Source of the DNA: Rosellinia necatrix
Lineage: Eukaryota > Ascomycota > Sordariomycetes > Xylariales > Xylariaceae
Direction: 5' to 3'
Assembly: GCA_021209875.1 (NCBI GenBank)
Contig: JAGYVD010000009.1
Span: forward strand, 186,001 to 250,000
Length of the DNA: 64,000 nucleotides
Positions 43,813-56,231 of the stretch are shown piece after piece (within the stretch, counting starts at the first letter, position 1; each line of letters begins with the position of its first letter). A model generated the notes under the pieces. That model did not search any database. It worked only from the letters and a program-made list of their open reading frames with translations, and was not told the origin of the DNA. The translations under genes and the position numbers were made by a program.

Positions 43813-46148
43813 CAAATGAAAGGGAGCAAGTAATTGATAGAATAGAATCTACGGTAAGGGCTCTTATACAAAGGGTACTACTTACTGCTCATACAACGCT
43901 CCTCTCTAATCACACACATATTGTTTGGTTCATTCCGTCGTTTGGTTGATGCTGAATGGGTGTTAGCTTGAAGCCAAAAATAACCGCGAGGAAATCGCTA
44001 GTTCCTGTTTCTAGCCTCAGTTGGTTGAAACTTATTTCAGCCCTATGAATGGACTACCGAATTGTGTCGTGGATGGAATGTGTGGCCAGTGCGGAGGCCT
44101 TTTGGGCATTTGGACACACGAGAGACCAATTGGACGGACCCACGACAGAAGACGGGCATCCTGGGACGGAGTCCTGACCATACCGATTGTTTCAGGTACG
44201 CACCATTTCATACCTACATAGGTAGGCTATCCATCTAGAGGCAGGCAAACTATGCAATCGTCGAAGGCGGCCGTTATAAAAGGCGTGCGTAGCTTTGGTC
44301 GCTGTGTTGAAGTACCTAGTCTGCGAGACCAACTATCAATAGGTTTTCGAAAAAGTCGGGGTGCTGTAGCATTCGAAACCGGGAACCCCGTTGCAGGCAT
44401 TATGATCCTGGTACGACTGTGCCATTTGTTTATCTATGAATCGCATGGGATCAGATTTCAAAGACGGTCGATCGAAGCGACCGGGCAGTGAGGGTTATGA
44501 TATACTGCCTCGAAGTGACGATCTGGGCAAGTGGTTTAGGGATATGGAGGCCCTATGGACACGCCATAGCCACAGGACATTTCAGTCGCAAGCCAACCGG
44601 AACCCAATATCTGGGAGATGCCAGCTGAACATGTCTACTTAGCCACACAGAAGATACGCCTGCGCTGTGCTGAGCCCGTCTGTAGGTACCTACCTACCTG
44701 TTCCAAGGAAACTGAATGGACTACCTAGGTATTCACATAGAGAATGCCCATCGTAGATGTCTCCTAGTTACTTGAGTGATTGCCTACTACCGTACACCAA
44801 GTAAATACCTAGGTAGGTATAGTACAGAGGTATTACAGAGGTATGTGGTAGGTTACCCACGGGTTGGGTACCTGTATATCCACTGAATATAGGGCTGGAT
44901 CCACTTCTAGGTCATCAGAAGTTTCTCCTGCAGTTCTCTTGTGGCAGAAAGTGGGGGCCTCCAGATAAGTAGGTATGTACATAGGTATGCACTTCTGGCT
45001 AGAACCTCACATGGTAGAGACAAGTCAAAGCTGGGGGTATGCTCGGGGTAACGCCGGTAGCCGAATAGAAAGCGAGGACTCGTCCCCTCTCCACTCTTGT
45101 TCTCGCAACCTTTTTGCCCCAACAGCAGATGTCTAACTAGCACCAATACTGTCAGGTACCTAGTATTTACCTACCCACCTAGACCCAAGCACTTACCCAA
45201 GGTGCTACCTAACCTATCTGCTCCCTACCCATCAAGTACCTACCTAGGTACTTAAGTAGTAGGTATGGAATGGAGGATATGGTTTGACGTGCATTCAATG
45301 CCAACATCATGCGCTCCTTGACTGGACTCTCTCTTGTCGCAACACTATCGTTCTCGTCGCTTTCATTCTTCGCAGCCTCGATTTTGGTATCAGTGTTGGA
45401 CTGAGCGTGGTGTGATTCCGACCTTACCAACGTCGGTGTTGTATATTTGACATGGCCAGCTCCTCCATGCACGCTTTTTAGCACAAAGACCCTCCCGCCT
45501 AATCTTATCCTGTCGTAGCGCTCGACTCCTACGATCCCACCCAGTTTAACACATCCACTGCGCACACCCGCTGCAGAGCAGACAGACCTACCTACACTGA
45601 CGCTACTCGCTACTTCACCTGCACCACTTACATTATTTTCTTTTTGCGTCACAGCCAGTTCTCATAATGCTCCCGGCCACGATGGCTATCGCACCTTAAT
45701 CCCCGCTAATACAGTTACATACGTACTTATCGAGCCCATTCCTTGCCACCTCCGGCTTATAGAGTAATTGGGCCTCTTCTCGGATCCCGCTGTGGTCTCA
45801 TTCTGACATGTGCTGACCAGAAATCAACCCGCTGCTTCTGCCAACCCAACCCCATACCTATTTGACCATCCGACCGCACTGCCTTGTTCTGCAGTGCTGG
45901 GACCACGCCGGGCCCTCTTCCACCGCCCGAGGGTCCTCTCGCCAATCCTGAAATCCGTCGGTTCGCAAGACGTCCTGGCCGCGCAAACTGTTGTGACCAG
46001 GGCGCAGTCTCTCGGCCCAGGTCCGATCCGTAAACAACACAGCTAGCTACCTATTGGCATAGTTCTCCGCCGTATGAGGCCGCTGCTGTGCTGGGGCCGG
46101 CCCTAAAACAACCATCGTCCTACCACCCAACTCACTACCCAGCTAATC

Positions 46149-46204
46149 ACCTAACTAACCACCCAACTAACCACCCAACTAACCACCCAACTAACCACCC
46201 AACT
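46149..46204. repeat. 12-bp tandem repeat upstream of RhoGEF
   Basis: About four and a half copies of an ACTAACCACCCA unit ending about 145 bases before the ATG of the RhoGEF gene, so in its promoter or 5' leader. Confidence 0.85.
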
Positions 46205-46349
46205 CCCATCGATGTGATCATACTATTTGGTTGCTTGTTGCTTTATTGCCCTACCTAAGTAGACTCCCCGCGAACGCGCTTGCCTGCTCGCCGTTCGTGT
46301 CGCCGCCTCTCAGGTTAGCGCTCCGCCCCGCTAGCTCGACGCTTTCGCC

Positions 46350-49300
46350 ATGTCCTTTAGAGGCGACGACCAGCGCCGGTACGGCCATGTGCCTCCCGTT
46401 CAATATCCTGTCGCCGGCCAGTCTCTGCCGGACCGGCCAGCCCACCCTGCGCGGAGCCCAAGTTTCAACAATGGCGACGATGCCACGGGCTTCCCGTCTG
46501 CTGCAACACGCCCACCATATCATCCGACCCTAAACACAACCGCTAGGGGTCTTGGCGTGGAAGATGAATTGTTCTTGGCAGCGAGTCCGACTGTGGAAGC
46601 CAACAGGGCAAACTATGGCAACTCGAACGCCGTTATGTCTAGCTATCAGCAATCCTATCAATCCCAGACCCCTCCGACACCCTCGACTTACGACCCGAGG
46701 GCTTTTATTCGTTCGCAGTCGACGACTCTGCCGCCGAATCCCCGTCCCGCTCATCGATGGCCCCAGCCAAACGTGCCAAGCGCTCCATACAGCCCAACGG
46801 CGACGACTGGAGGCTTTGCGCATGCTCCCTACAACCCAGCCGCGTATTCTAACTCCACGGTTCCCCAACGCCAGCCAACTTATGCAGGTCATAGCCATAC
46901 ATATAACAGCCCATCGCTAAGCTCGCCGACGACCCAATCGTCCTACTTCCAGTCGCAGTCCATATATGCGCCTCAACCCGCCCAAGCTCCGGCTCAGATA
47001 ACGATGCCTACTCCGCCGACAACATACGCAGAGTATGACCAGACGATACCCACCTCCACTTATGGAACGAGTAGCGGCGCAAATGCCACCGCTTCGTCTT
47101 ATGCGGCTGCTCATGAGCCCTCTCAGAGCCAGCATGGGTCGACATACTGGGGCAACGGCAGGAGCCCACCAGCAACTTCGTATTCTTCCGCAACCTCCCA
47201 AGCGCCATATCCGACATCGTCGCATATACCTGTGGGCCCGAACTACTCTGACCGTGATCCGCATTCATTCCTCAATCTTGCATCGGATTCGAATTCGACG
47301 CCTTCGCCTGTCCCCTCTCCACACGCTTCGCCTGCTCTGGCACGTCATCCGACTAATGCGCCATTACCGAGTCGTCCTGTTGACAATGGCATGCTCGAGC
47401 TTCACAGGCCTAATGGTGCTAGCCGGTCCAGCTTTACTCAGGAGCATATTACGCAAGATAACATTATGCAAGAAATTGAGGCTGGGCTCGGGAGAGTGAG
47501 AGGCTCGCAACGAAGTCGGCCCAATCCATACGATCAACGCAATGGGAGGTACACTGATGACCATCAACCCCCCCACCGTTTCCCATCCACTGCAAGTTAT
47601 CATTCTAACGCAACGACGCTCAATTCGGAGGAGCCTTCCGGCGTCAATCGTTACTTATCTAATGCCTCGACGCTGAACAGGAACAGTTTGAGGAACCCCA
47701 ACGCCATTCCCGAGGACGACGGAGATGAGAGTGACCCTGAAGGTGCAGCAGGTGCGTTGGCGCTATGGAGAGCGGAAGAGGAAGATCGCCGTCTGAGTTC
47801 CTTCGGCAGCGGCCCTTTCCCATTATTCAGTCAGCCCGAAGTTGGAGCCCAAACAGCCCTCCCAACTCATAAGGAGGAACCGAGCAGTGATAGTGACTAT
47901 ACCGGCATGGACTTGGGCCTCGCTGGTGGTGGATACAGCGGCCAACTCGCCTATGATAATAATCTTGGCTCTCCGCCTAACCATGAAATAGCACAGTTTG
48001 ATTCGCATGGTATTCATCGCAGCCATGCTTCTCAAAGAAGCCATGACAGCGCAAATTTCCCTGCTTTCAAGGAAGCCGATCTAGATTATGCGGGATGCGG
48101 TGGCTTGCAGCCTCCAAGGGCACATCGCTTGAGCTTCGACGACGGTGATGAACGCGTTTCGCTTCATTCAAGGCCGAGCAGCAGCGAGTCACCTCATAAG
48201 GACGACTACCCTGACATGTTTTATCATCCGGGGATTGGTAATAGGCCTCTGCCGGCTATCCCTCCTGGGTCGGATAGTAGTTCGTTGTTATCCGTCCAGT
48301 CCCCAGGTCGAAGCAGCCAGCAGCATGGCTACTCCCTGAGCACCGACTCCCGGCCGTATACGGGCCCCGACGCATACTACGGACAGAATGCGCAGCAGTT
48401 ACAGGTGGAACGATCTATCTCATTGTCCAGTCATAGCACGTCACCCCATGTGCAACCCCCCGGTAGGTCTAAAACCGACGCCGCCGAGGAGCGCAACGCG
48501 AGGATGAGGCATATAAGACAGCAACAACAACACGCGGCTCAGCAAGGCCTACCATATGATGGCTACGAGACTGGCACCCCGTCGTCCGTCAATTATGACG
48601 TGATCACTCTCCCCACTGGAAGGCGGCGAAAGTTTCAACCTGAAAAACTTGTATCCGTTGACGTCCAGTCTTGCACAGAGCCGTGGGCGCTTAGTGGAAT
48701 TGCGAAATGGATTCGAGAAATGGCAGACGGCGAGCCGGATCTCAAACGCAAAACAGTTGAAGACGGTTTAGTGAGGCTATTTTGTCTGAAAGTTCCTACG
48801 ATGAACGTCGCGGACGCCGAGACCCTCAGTGCACAAGTGGTCAAATCTCTTCTGCAATCCGGTATCTTGGTGCCGGAGGAAGAATGGCTGAAATTTGGAC
48901 ACGGTTCGATCTCCGGAGTGCTTTGGCAGCTGACTGGCATCGGTTGTTACGCGCCGAAGTTGCACGAAAATCAAGAAGATGTCGAATCGCAGGGTATGAC
49001 TGGGCGATGCTACTCCTTTCACTGCATGCGAACTCTGAAAAAGGCCAACATTGATAAACTCATGCTGGATGCGACAAAGACCTTGGATTGGGCGAGTTTC
49101 TATCAATTGACTAAGGAAAGCCTTGAAGACAAGTCGAAACACGAAATCAAGCGGCAGAATATTCTACATGAATGCATCACTACGGAAGAGTCATACATGG
49201 ACCAGCTTGAGGTTCTGAGGATCCTCTACAGAGACCGGCTCGTGACCACTCAGCCGCGGATAATAAGCGACTCAAGGATGGATAAATTTGTCAATAGTGT

Positions 49301-51731
49301 TTTCGGCAAAGCTGAGGCCGTTCAACGCGTTAACAAAGACCATTTACTGGCGCAAATGAAGTATCGTCAAAAGGAGCAGGGACCCTGGCTTACAGGGCTC
49401 AGTGACATATTTCGAGAATGGGTCCGAAAGGCTAGGACGGCGTATATTGAATACGCAGCAGGCTTCCCCTATGCATCCTTCCTCATTAGAAGGGAATACG
49501 ACCGAAATGTTATGTTTCGACAATTTCTAGATTCGGTCAGGAATGATCCCCGTTCAAAGCGTCTCAACTATGACACATACATTAAAGCCCCAATCACTCG
49601 ACTCCAGCGCTACCCTCTCCTGTTAGAAAGTGTCTTAAAGGGCATGAAGCAGGATACCGAGGAGAAAGTCAATATGGCCAAAGCAATTGAGGAAATTAAA
49701 GCCGTCGCGCATGAGTGTGATGCGAAGGTAGCCGAGCAGGAGAAGAAAGTAACAATGATAGAGCTGGATCAAATGCTTGTGATGCGGCCTGGTTTCCATG
49801 CCGATCTCAACCTAGATCACCTAGGTAGGGAGCTGATTTTGGAAGGCGACTTGCAACGAATGGGCTCGAAGGGTGTACGATGGGTGGACTCACACGCTCT
49901 ATTATTCGACCATTACCTAATCCTCGCCAAACTTGTCTATTCCCGCGACAGTAGGCAGGAGAAGAAATACGACGTATCAAAAGAGGTAAGCCTGTTGCCG
50001 CGCACAATACTGGACACCCGTTAACGTGTTTCAGCCAATTCCCATGCCTCTCCTTTTCCTGGAGAGCAGCCAGGACGATCCTATTTCTAAACAAAAGGGT
50101 ATCGCCACACCATTAACTCGCTCTACAAACCCGGGATCGGACACCAGACTGAACAAGGTAACATCGAACGCAAGCGAACGTCCCGGGCTGGAACATACCG
50201 CAACAAGCGCTTCTGTCGGCTCTGCCATGAACAGATTGGCACCCATCAACTCAGGTGACAGCGAGGGTAAAATCCTGTATCCCTTCCGCATCAAACATTT
50301 AGGCCACGAGGTCTACACGCTTTTCGCTTCATCCGCACAATCGCGTCAGGACTGGTGTGATAGGATCATCGAAGCCAAAACACGCCATGCCAAAGCCCTC
50401 CATACGCAGAACGCGGAGCCATTCAAACTGCGTGTTATGGCTGACAGTGCCTTTGCTTATGATTCCATATCTGGCATGGGCAAGTACATGGGTGGTGTAC
50501 ACATCCGTGGCACTCCTCTGGATAGGGCTATCCGAGAATTAGAGAAGACAGTCGGTCCTGGTAGGGGCCCTCCACCAATATCACGTGCGGCCGTGTACTG
50601 TGCTACAGGTTTCTCAGCCTTCGGGAAAAACATGGTAGCGGTAGGCACCGACGTTGGGGTGTGCGTAGCGGAGGCTAGCGATCAAAGAGGCTGGAGCAAG
50701 GTGAGTACCATACCCCCGAGTTTTCGGATCCCATACTGATGAGCTAGTAGACGGTATCTATAGGCCGCGTCACTCAAATTGCCGTACTCGAGGAATTCTC
50801 AGTAGTCCTTGTGCTTTCTGATCGCAACCTCATTTCTTACCCCTTAGATGTAGTATCGCCGCCCTCTTCTCACTTCTCTACCCCGTCGAGCGACAACCCT
50901 CGTCGTTCGCCGCAACGGCTAGCAAAAGATGTAACATTCTTTGCCACGGCCCGTATGAAGGACCGGATGCTAGTATTCTACAAGAGGAAGGAGAATCTAC
51001 ACAGCACCTTCAAGATCCTTGAACCTGTTTACCAGAAAGCCACGGAAAAGAAATCGCGCCTCTTCGGCGGATCCCGGCGAATCGGAAGCGGCGCTACCGA
51101 AACCTTCCGAGACTACGACGAGTTCTATCTTCCTACCGAGTGCTACTCACTCAACATATTCCAATCATATATAGCTATAGCGACCGCCAAAGGCTTTGAG
51201 CTTATGACGCTCGACAAGAAGGTGCCGATGTCTATACCAGACACCAAGCAACCGGCCATCGCTGGCATCGCCAGCCGTGTCAGGGATCAGCGACCGTTGG
51301 GCATGTTCCGTCTCAACGACCAGGAGTATATCCTCGCGTACGAAGATTGTGCGGTTTATATCGATAAGCACGGCGACGTTAGTCGTAGCGTTATTATGGA
51401 GTACTCGGGAAAGCAGAAGAAGGCCAAAGGCGCGACGGTGTATGGGGAATACCTGATCCTCTTTAACGATGACTACGTGGAAGTCCGGAACGCCGAGAAC
51501 GGGCGACTGCGCCAAATCATTGCCGGCCGAGACGTCCGGGTTTTGGACTATGGTATCAGGGGGCCTACCGGGGGCTTCTATAACTCCAATGGGCTGGGGG
51601 CTCGTGCTAATGGGACGAACGACGGACCAATCTCGAAAGGCACGGTAAAGATCGCAATGGCACACCCGGAAGTGGCAGGCCAACAGATCGTGCTGGAGAT
51701 GCTACTCAACAATGGACACATGGAAAAGTGA
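46350..51731 (+). CDS. Rho1 guanine nucleotide exchange factor (Rom2/Rgf type)
   Basis: Three exons: 46350-49985, 50035-50700 and 50751-51731, joined in phase 0, 1760 aa. The N-terminal 740 residues are Ser/Pro/Gln/Tyr-rich and probably disordered. A DEP-like domain follows (about 750-920: WALSGIAKWIREMADG, CYSFHCMRTLKKANI), then DH (about 930-1125: ILHECITTEESYMDQLEVL, YIKAPITRLQRYPLLLESVL). PH is split by intron 1 (about 1150-1360, ending ASSAQSRQDWCDRI), and a citron-homology (CNH) domain (about 1400-1740: SRAAVYCATGF, LPTECYSLNIFQSYIAIATA) closes the protein. This order is that of fungal Rom2/Rgf proteins, which load GTP on Rho1 at growth tips and septa and so drive glucan synthesis and the cell wall integrity pathway. 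The two introns (49 and 50 bases) are canonical; in the second, only the third AG avoids a stop. Confidence 0.94.
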
Positions 51732-53030
51732 GCATGTCTTTATGACCAGTATGACGGCATGATGAATGGCATGAACCAAAAATGATGACGAACCGGAGGC
51801 TTACGGACATCCGTGGGGCAAGGCCATGCACATGCACGTGCACGTGCACGTGGGCGAGAGCGGTGGCCTCATGTTTTGGCGCGCTCCATCACCCGGTGTT
51901 GTATTATAAGGAAGAGATCTGGTCTCTTCGGGGCCGTTCGCCTTTTTTTCTTGTTTCAGGCGAGCAGGTCTTAATGATGTGAATACAGGTTATGGCGGAA
52001 ATGCCAACGGTGGTGGTTCCACGTAGTTGAGTGTATGGCATTCGGTTAGGAGCAAGTATCGGGACGTATTCCGGAGCTGTTCTTGGACTCCGCGGCGGCG
52101 CATGAGGAAGAATTGCATAGGGAGGACTTGGTCGAGATTTGTACCTTGCATACCCGTCAACCATCTGTCCATGTTTAGTTTTATTTTTATTCTTTATTTT
52201 TTTATTATTTTTTTTTTATACCTACCATAGCAATCATCATCAGCCTTGTGTCGGCATTATTACTTGAATTTTATCTTGGGTTTCCCCCTATAGTATTTTG
52301 CTCGCTACTTGTCCGAGTTTTTGGCACTACCAGACTCCATGGCGCAAGTATGCCACCTCGGATAAACAAGGGGGACGGCCGGGGGGAGGGGGGGGATTAA
52401 ACAACTACTCGGATCTCCAAGTGGACGGTTTAAAAATCTTTTTTGTTGATTCACAACCCACCCCGGCCAAGCCTCGCGGGTTCGAAGTTCGTATGAGGCG
52501 ATTAACCTCTGTTTCGTTCTGTCAATCCCTTGGCCGTCAGTATTTTATGGGTTAGTCACCCAGGTTGGACGCCTGGATATACAACAGACGGCCAAATTGG
52601 CCGGTCGAAAGTGGGACGGACGAACACGGATGACGCGGGTCGCTTGACCGATCCGTTGTCCGAGTTTATAAGGACGTCCGTTCATTTGCCATTACCGGAT
52701 AGGTAGGGAGGCGAGAAGTCGGTATATCCATGCTGTGTTTTGGGGTGCCGCGCCTTCGGGTCAGCCAAGTCACCACCACTCCTTTAAGTACCCTGGTAGC
52801 CAGCTGCTGGCTGGTCGTTCGAGCCTTGTAGTGTGAGATAGCGATACCTATTAACGCCACATCACCCCTAGCTTGCCTCCTATCTAAGGGCCTATCTACC
52901 TGTGTTTTCCTTCTCTTTTCTATTCTCTCTACTGTTTTTCTCTGTTCCCTATCAACGTCGGCTGTAAAGCCCAACTCACCCGGACGCATTGGAAAGCAAG
53001 CCAATCCCGCTTGCTAACGACACGAACGCC
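51732..53030. other. Intergenic, no gene seen
   Basis: About 1.3 kb after the RhoGEF stop. It contains three abutting CACGTG palindromes (51835-51852), a T-rich stretch (52180-52220) and a G-rich stretch (52380-52396). The 52850-53030 portion should be the leader and promoter of the next gene. Confidence 0.6.
51835..51852. repeat. Three tandem CACGTG palindromes
   Basis: CACGTG repeated three times without spacer. CACGTG is the classic bHLH E-box/G-box, but the location is 3' of the RhoGEF and 1.2 kb from the next start, so function is unclear. It may be just a short simple repeat. Confidence 0.85.
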
Positions 53031-53661
53031 ATGTTGGGTCGCATCCTGCTCACCATCGATGGCATCCTGCTGCTCATCGGGGCGCCCATCGCGGACTACG
53101 GGCCCACGCACATGTTCAACCCGAACTGGCCGCCTCACGCCAAGTGAGTTTTTCCGTATTTTATTTACCATTGCCATTTACCATTACCATTGCCATTATC
53201 ATCACTATTACTATTACTATTTATTATTTCCCTTTTGTCAGTTTTCCAACAACCCACAGAACACACAAAACCCTGCCCATTGCGTTATCCGAACGAGTCC
53301 CCATAACCCCCCCTTTCTGATCGATATATATATTTTTTTCTCCTCTCTCCCCCCTCCAGGTTCCACAACGGACAGACGATCAACCTATCGCTACTCCTGG
53401 GCGCGGCGACGCTCTTCTACGCGTGGCGGGGGGCGGCGACGGCGGCGCTGAAGCGCGAGTTCATGCTGGCGTCGGCGCTGGCGGGGTCGGCGTACTGGCT
53501 CGCGGGGCTCGCGGCCATCGCGTACCCGGGGCGCCGCCGGCCTCGACCCGGAGTTCGGCGGGCCCGGGTTCCCGCAGGCCCCGCTGTTCGCCTTCGCCGC
53601 CGCGTGCGCGCTGCTCGGGAGCTGGCTGGACGCGCCCGCCGCGAAGGCGAAGGGGGGCTGA
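53031..53661 (+). pseudogene. Small membrane protein (DUF6640-like), frame broken
   Basis: Exon 1 53031-53143 (MLGRILLTIDGILLLIGAPI; THMFNPNWPPHAK), a 216-base intron (GTGAGT to CCAG), and exon 2 from 53360 (FHNGQTINLSLLLGAATLFY; MLASALAGSAYWLAGLAAIA). After IAYPG the frame shifts by one base at the GGGG run 53528-53531. The next frame reads GLDPEFGGPGFPQAPLFAFA then a fourth hydrophobic segment and ends at 53661. With one base fewer the two exons total 138 codons. The ordered segments TH.FNPNWPPHAKFH...SLSLLLG and DPEFG...PLF match what I know of small four-helix fungal membrane proteins (DUF6640). Function is unknown. The break could be an assembly indel or a real mutation; unshifted, the frame runs to about 53771 with a basic, implausible tail. 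Confidence 0.7.
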
Positions 53662-54189
53662 AGGCGAAGGAAGGGAAGGAAAAAGAAAGGAAAAGAAAGG
53701 AAAGGAAAGGAGGGGGAGGGCGGGGTGTAAAGAGGTGGGCTGCATGCATGCATGCCTCGCGGAATTCGTAGAGGACGGTGTGCGTGTCTTGTCTGGCTGG
53801 TGAGAGGGGGGGGGGCTTGGTTGTGCTCGGGAGAGGTGTTTTGCGATGGGACGGCCTTTCTCCGTGCGCTCGTTTGGGGGGGGGTTTAACTTTGGTTGAT
53901 ATCGCTACTGGAACGCTCACGGATTGAGATTCGGGCGGACGGTCGATAGGATGCTGGGGCGCTACGGAAGGTGGCTTGAACAGAGGGAAACTGCTGGAGG
54001 GAAATACAAGGTCACCGCGCAATCGCGGGTTGGATAAGTTGGTTTGTCGATATCTTTGATGCCCAAATGGTCACCCTCGTCTGCTGAATGGCATCAACGC
54101 CCCAAATAAAACTAAGCTGATGGTGCACCTTGTCAACGACGAACGGACATGTAGGAATCCGAGGGTCTGGGGCGACGGCTACACACTTG
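53662..54189. other. Intergenic, purine-rich start
   Basis: Begins with an imperfect GGAAA/GGAAAGG purine repeat (about 53668-53722), which is the probable 3' UTR. Nothing coding recognised after it. Confidence 0.55.
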
Positions 54190-54545
54190 AGATCCTATCG
54201 TTCTTCTTCAGGCGTGCCGGCTCCGAACTTCAAAGAAGCATTCCAGGCCTTTTGCGCAGTCTGCTATACCGACTATGTCGCTCCCGGCCCACCGTCGCGG
54301 ATGCTGTCCTCGATCACCTATCATGTCCTTTCGCATCTTCGTTGATGGGTTGGATGAGTACAGGCACGAACGCGATACCCTGGACGATTTGGTCAACGAC
54401 CTCTACCGCCCTACAGGATCTGGGTCTGGGCAATGTAAAATTATGTGTTTCCAGTCGGCCGGAATTGGAACTTGTACATAGGTTTCAGGGACTCGAACAG
54501 CTCCGTCTACAGGATCTGAATCGGGGTGATATTCAAAGCTCAACC
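54190..54545 (+). pseudogene. NACHT-domain (NLR-like) relic
   Basis: Three consecutive plus-strand segments resemble the NACHT NTPase core of fungal NLR-like genes. A segment with AGSELQRSIPGLLRSLLYRL lies at about 54210-54270; FRIFVDGLDEYRHERDTLDD (Walker B type) at about 54323-54390 is in a different frame; NVKLCVSSRPELE and LEQLRLQDLNRGDI at about 54433-54540 return to the first frame. In intact members of the family, from memory, a much longer stretch separates the LLRSLLY and VDGLDEY motifs, so an internal deletion is likely as well as frame breaks. No P-loop is found upstream and no clear C-terminal repeat domain downstream. Interpreted as a decayed fragment; the exact ends are uncertain. 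Confidence 0.6.
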
Positions 54546-56231
54546 GCCGCAGATGCACCACGGACGAACCGTATCCTGCTATGCTGAAATAAGAATATAG
54601 AATGATGGCGTGGATACACCGATCGGCATTCGAATTTTTCTCCGATTTGCACCGTAGGGGGCTCTACTACCCCCGGCGTCGAACATAAGCCATGAGGTGC
54701 TGCTCCGACGAATCGGTGAAACCCAGGTCGGCTACCTCAAAACCGCTCCCTCGTATACAAGGAAGATAGACAGGGATGACAGGTACATATCAATAACTGA
54801 GAGGCGGATAACCACCGTTTTGGAGATTGCATCATGGAGGGGCCGCGGAAATCCTGAGTTGTTTTTTTTTTCCCTTTCTCGACACCTTGTCCGCGCTGTT
54901 CGCACAACTAGACCCATTTGAATTGTCTCATACGTTTCCGTGTCCCGAAAATCGACTCACGGCGATACTTTACGGGCTATGGAAACTATATTTTGGGCTT
55001 ATTGTGTTGATGAATTTCTACTTTCTTACGTGTCGTCTCAGATGGGCCGCGTCCTGAGCGTGGTCTACGATGATGTCGCTACATATCTCGTACTATATCG
55101 TTACGTCGAATTTTTCGCATTACAACCGACATATCTCCATGACTACCATGATGTTAATATCATTGCGGAAAATATGTTTCAATGTATGGTTCAAAGGTTC
55201 GGGGCAGGGGATGTTCTACAGACTGCCAAACGGAAACCAGACATTGTCCATCCTGCAATTGATTCGGCCTAGTCTCCGTCCGGCTGCAAGACCGAGTCAT
55301 GCTAAGACATACCTGCCGCGCCGGCTTGGTACGGCTCTCTCATCGGATGCCATGAATCGGGGCAGGCGCTGTAAATTACTGATCGAGACGGGATATCGAT
55401 ATCGGGGGGCCGTCGTGTGTTGCCCGTGCCGACTCGCCCATCATTCGTAACTCCGGGAGGGCGACCCGGCAGCTGTGCGGTATACGCCTCAGCGGAGCAG
55501 GTAATCTCACCCGGGGTTATTGATTGATTATCCTGCATGGAATCGGTTTCCCGACGCATATTCATACATAGTCTTGTCACCGTGTCAGCAGCGGCTGCTC
55601 AGGCTCCAGCTCGTTTTAGGTTGATTTCTTGAATACGTATTGGGGCCTTCAAACTATGAGTATGAATGTGGCGGTTGAGTTTTGGAGGCGCGTAGTATGG
55701 CGCCAAGAGTTCGTCTGATGGGCTTGTAGGTGAACGAGAACAGCCAACAGTGAGTGGCTCGCTTAAGTTGAATTTCCTTGTAGATGGGTGATCGCAGAGA
55801 CGGCAGCCTTTTCAATTTGTAATAGGTGCTAATGAAATGCCAAAACAATTGTTACTTATTAAAACTCCGATTATCCGTGGAAATATGTTCCCCCGACGGG
55901 GGATTTCGGGGCGATGCCCAAGCATTTACGGGTGGCCCCCTTACCATTAACCGGCCCCAAACACCTGAGAGTGACCATTTTGGGCAGCTCACGGATAGAC
56001 GTGATGGACCAGAAGCAATTTCCGAATGCTGGGCAGATGGAACGGCGGTGCCAGGTCCACGAATCCGAATGTCTACACATATATGGCAAACATTACTTAA
56101 GGCGACACTTTACGACCCGTAGGTACCGAGATTTTACAAACAGAGGAATAGGAGTCGGGTATGCGCCGATGAAGTGATCGTCCGCCGCCGTACTAATTCA
56201 TTCATCAAGTACTATCAAGTACTACCTACCT
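54546..56231. other. Intergenic or degenerate DNA
   Basis: About 1.7 kb with several short open frames (54697-54921, 54940-55272, 55826-56122), none recognised. Part may be further debris of the NACHT gene. The end (56200-56231) carries ATCAAGTACT duplicated just before the GH43 start. Confidence 0.45.

Larger units (their letters stand above)
41650..46349. other. 4.7-kb gene-poor, repeat-rich intergenic region
   Basis: No gene supported. It holds a 9-bp and an 11-bp minisatellite, a (CTA)n/(CTACC)n tract with a strong hairpin, many CCTAGGTAGGTA palindromes (43556-43562, 44690-44720, 44806-44822, 45157-45250) and a 12-bp repeat just before the RhoGEF start. The longest open frame (45209-45652 minus, 147 codons) has no domain and partly reads through the palindromic motif, so it is not called. 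Confidence 0.6.

Noticed and set aside
45209..45652. 147-codon minus-strand frame upstream of the RhoGEF
   Set aside because: No domain, and its C-terminal part is translated from the palindromic CCTAGGTAGG motif. Not supported as a gene.
52490..52515. GGGTTCGAAGT string resembling a tRNA T-loop
   Set aside because: Flanking bases cannot pair as a T stem, and no D-arm or anticodon arm is found upstream.
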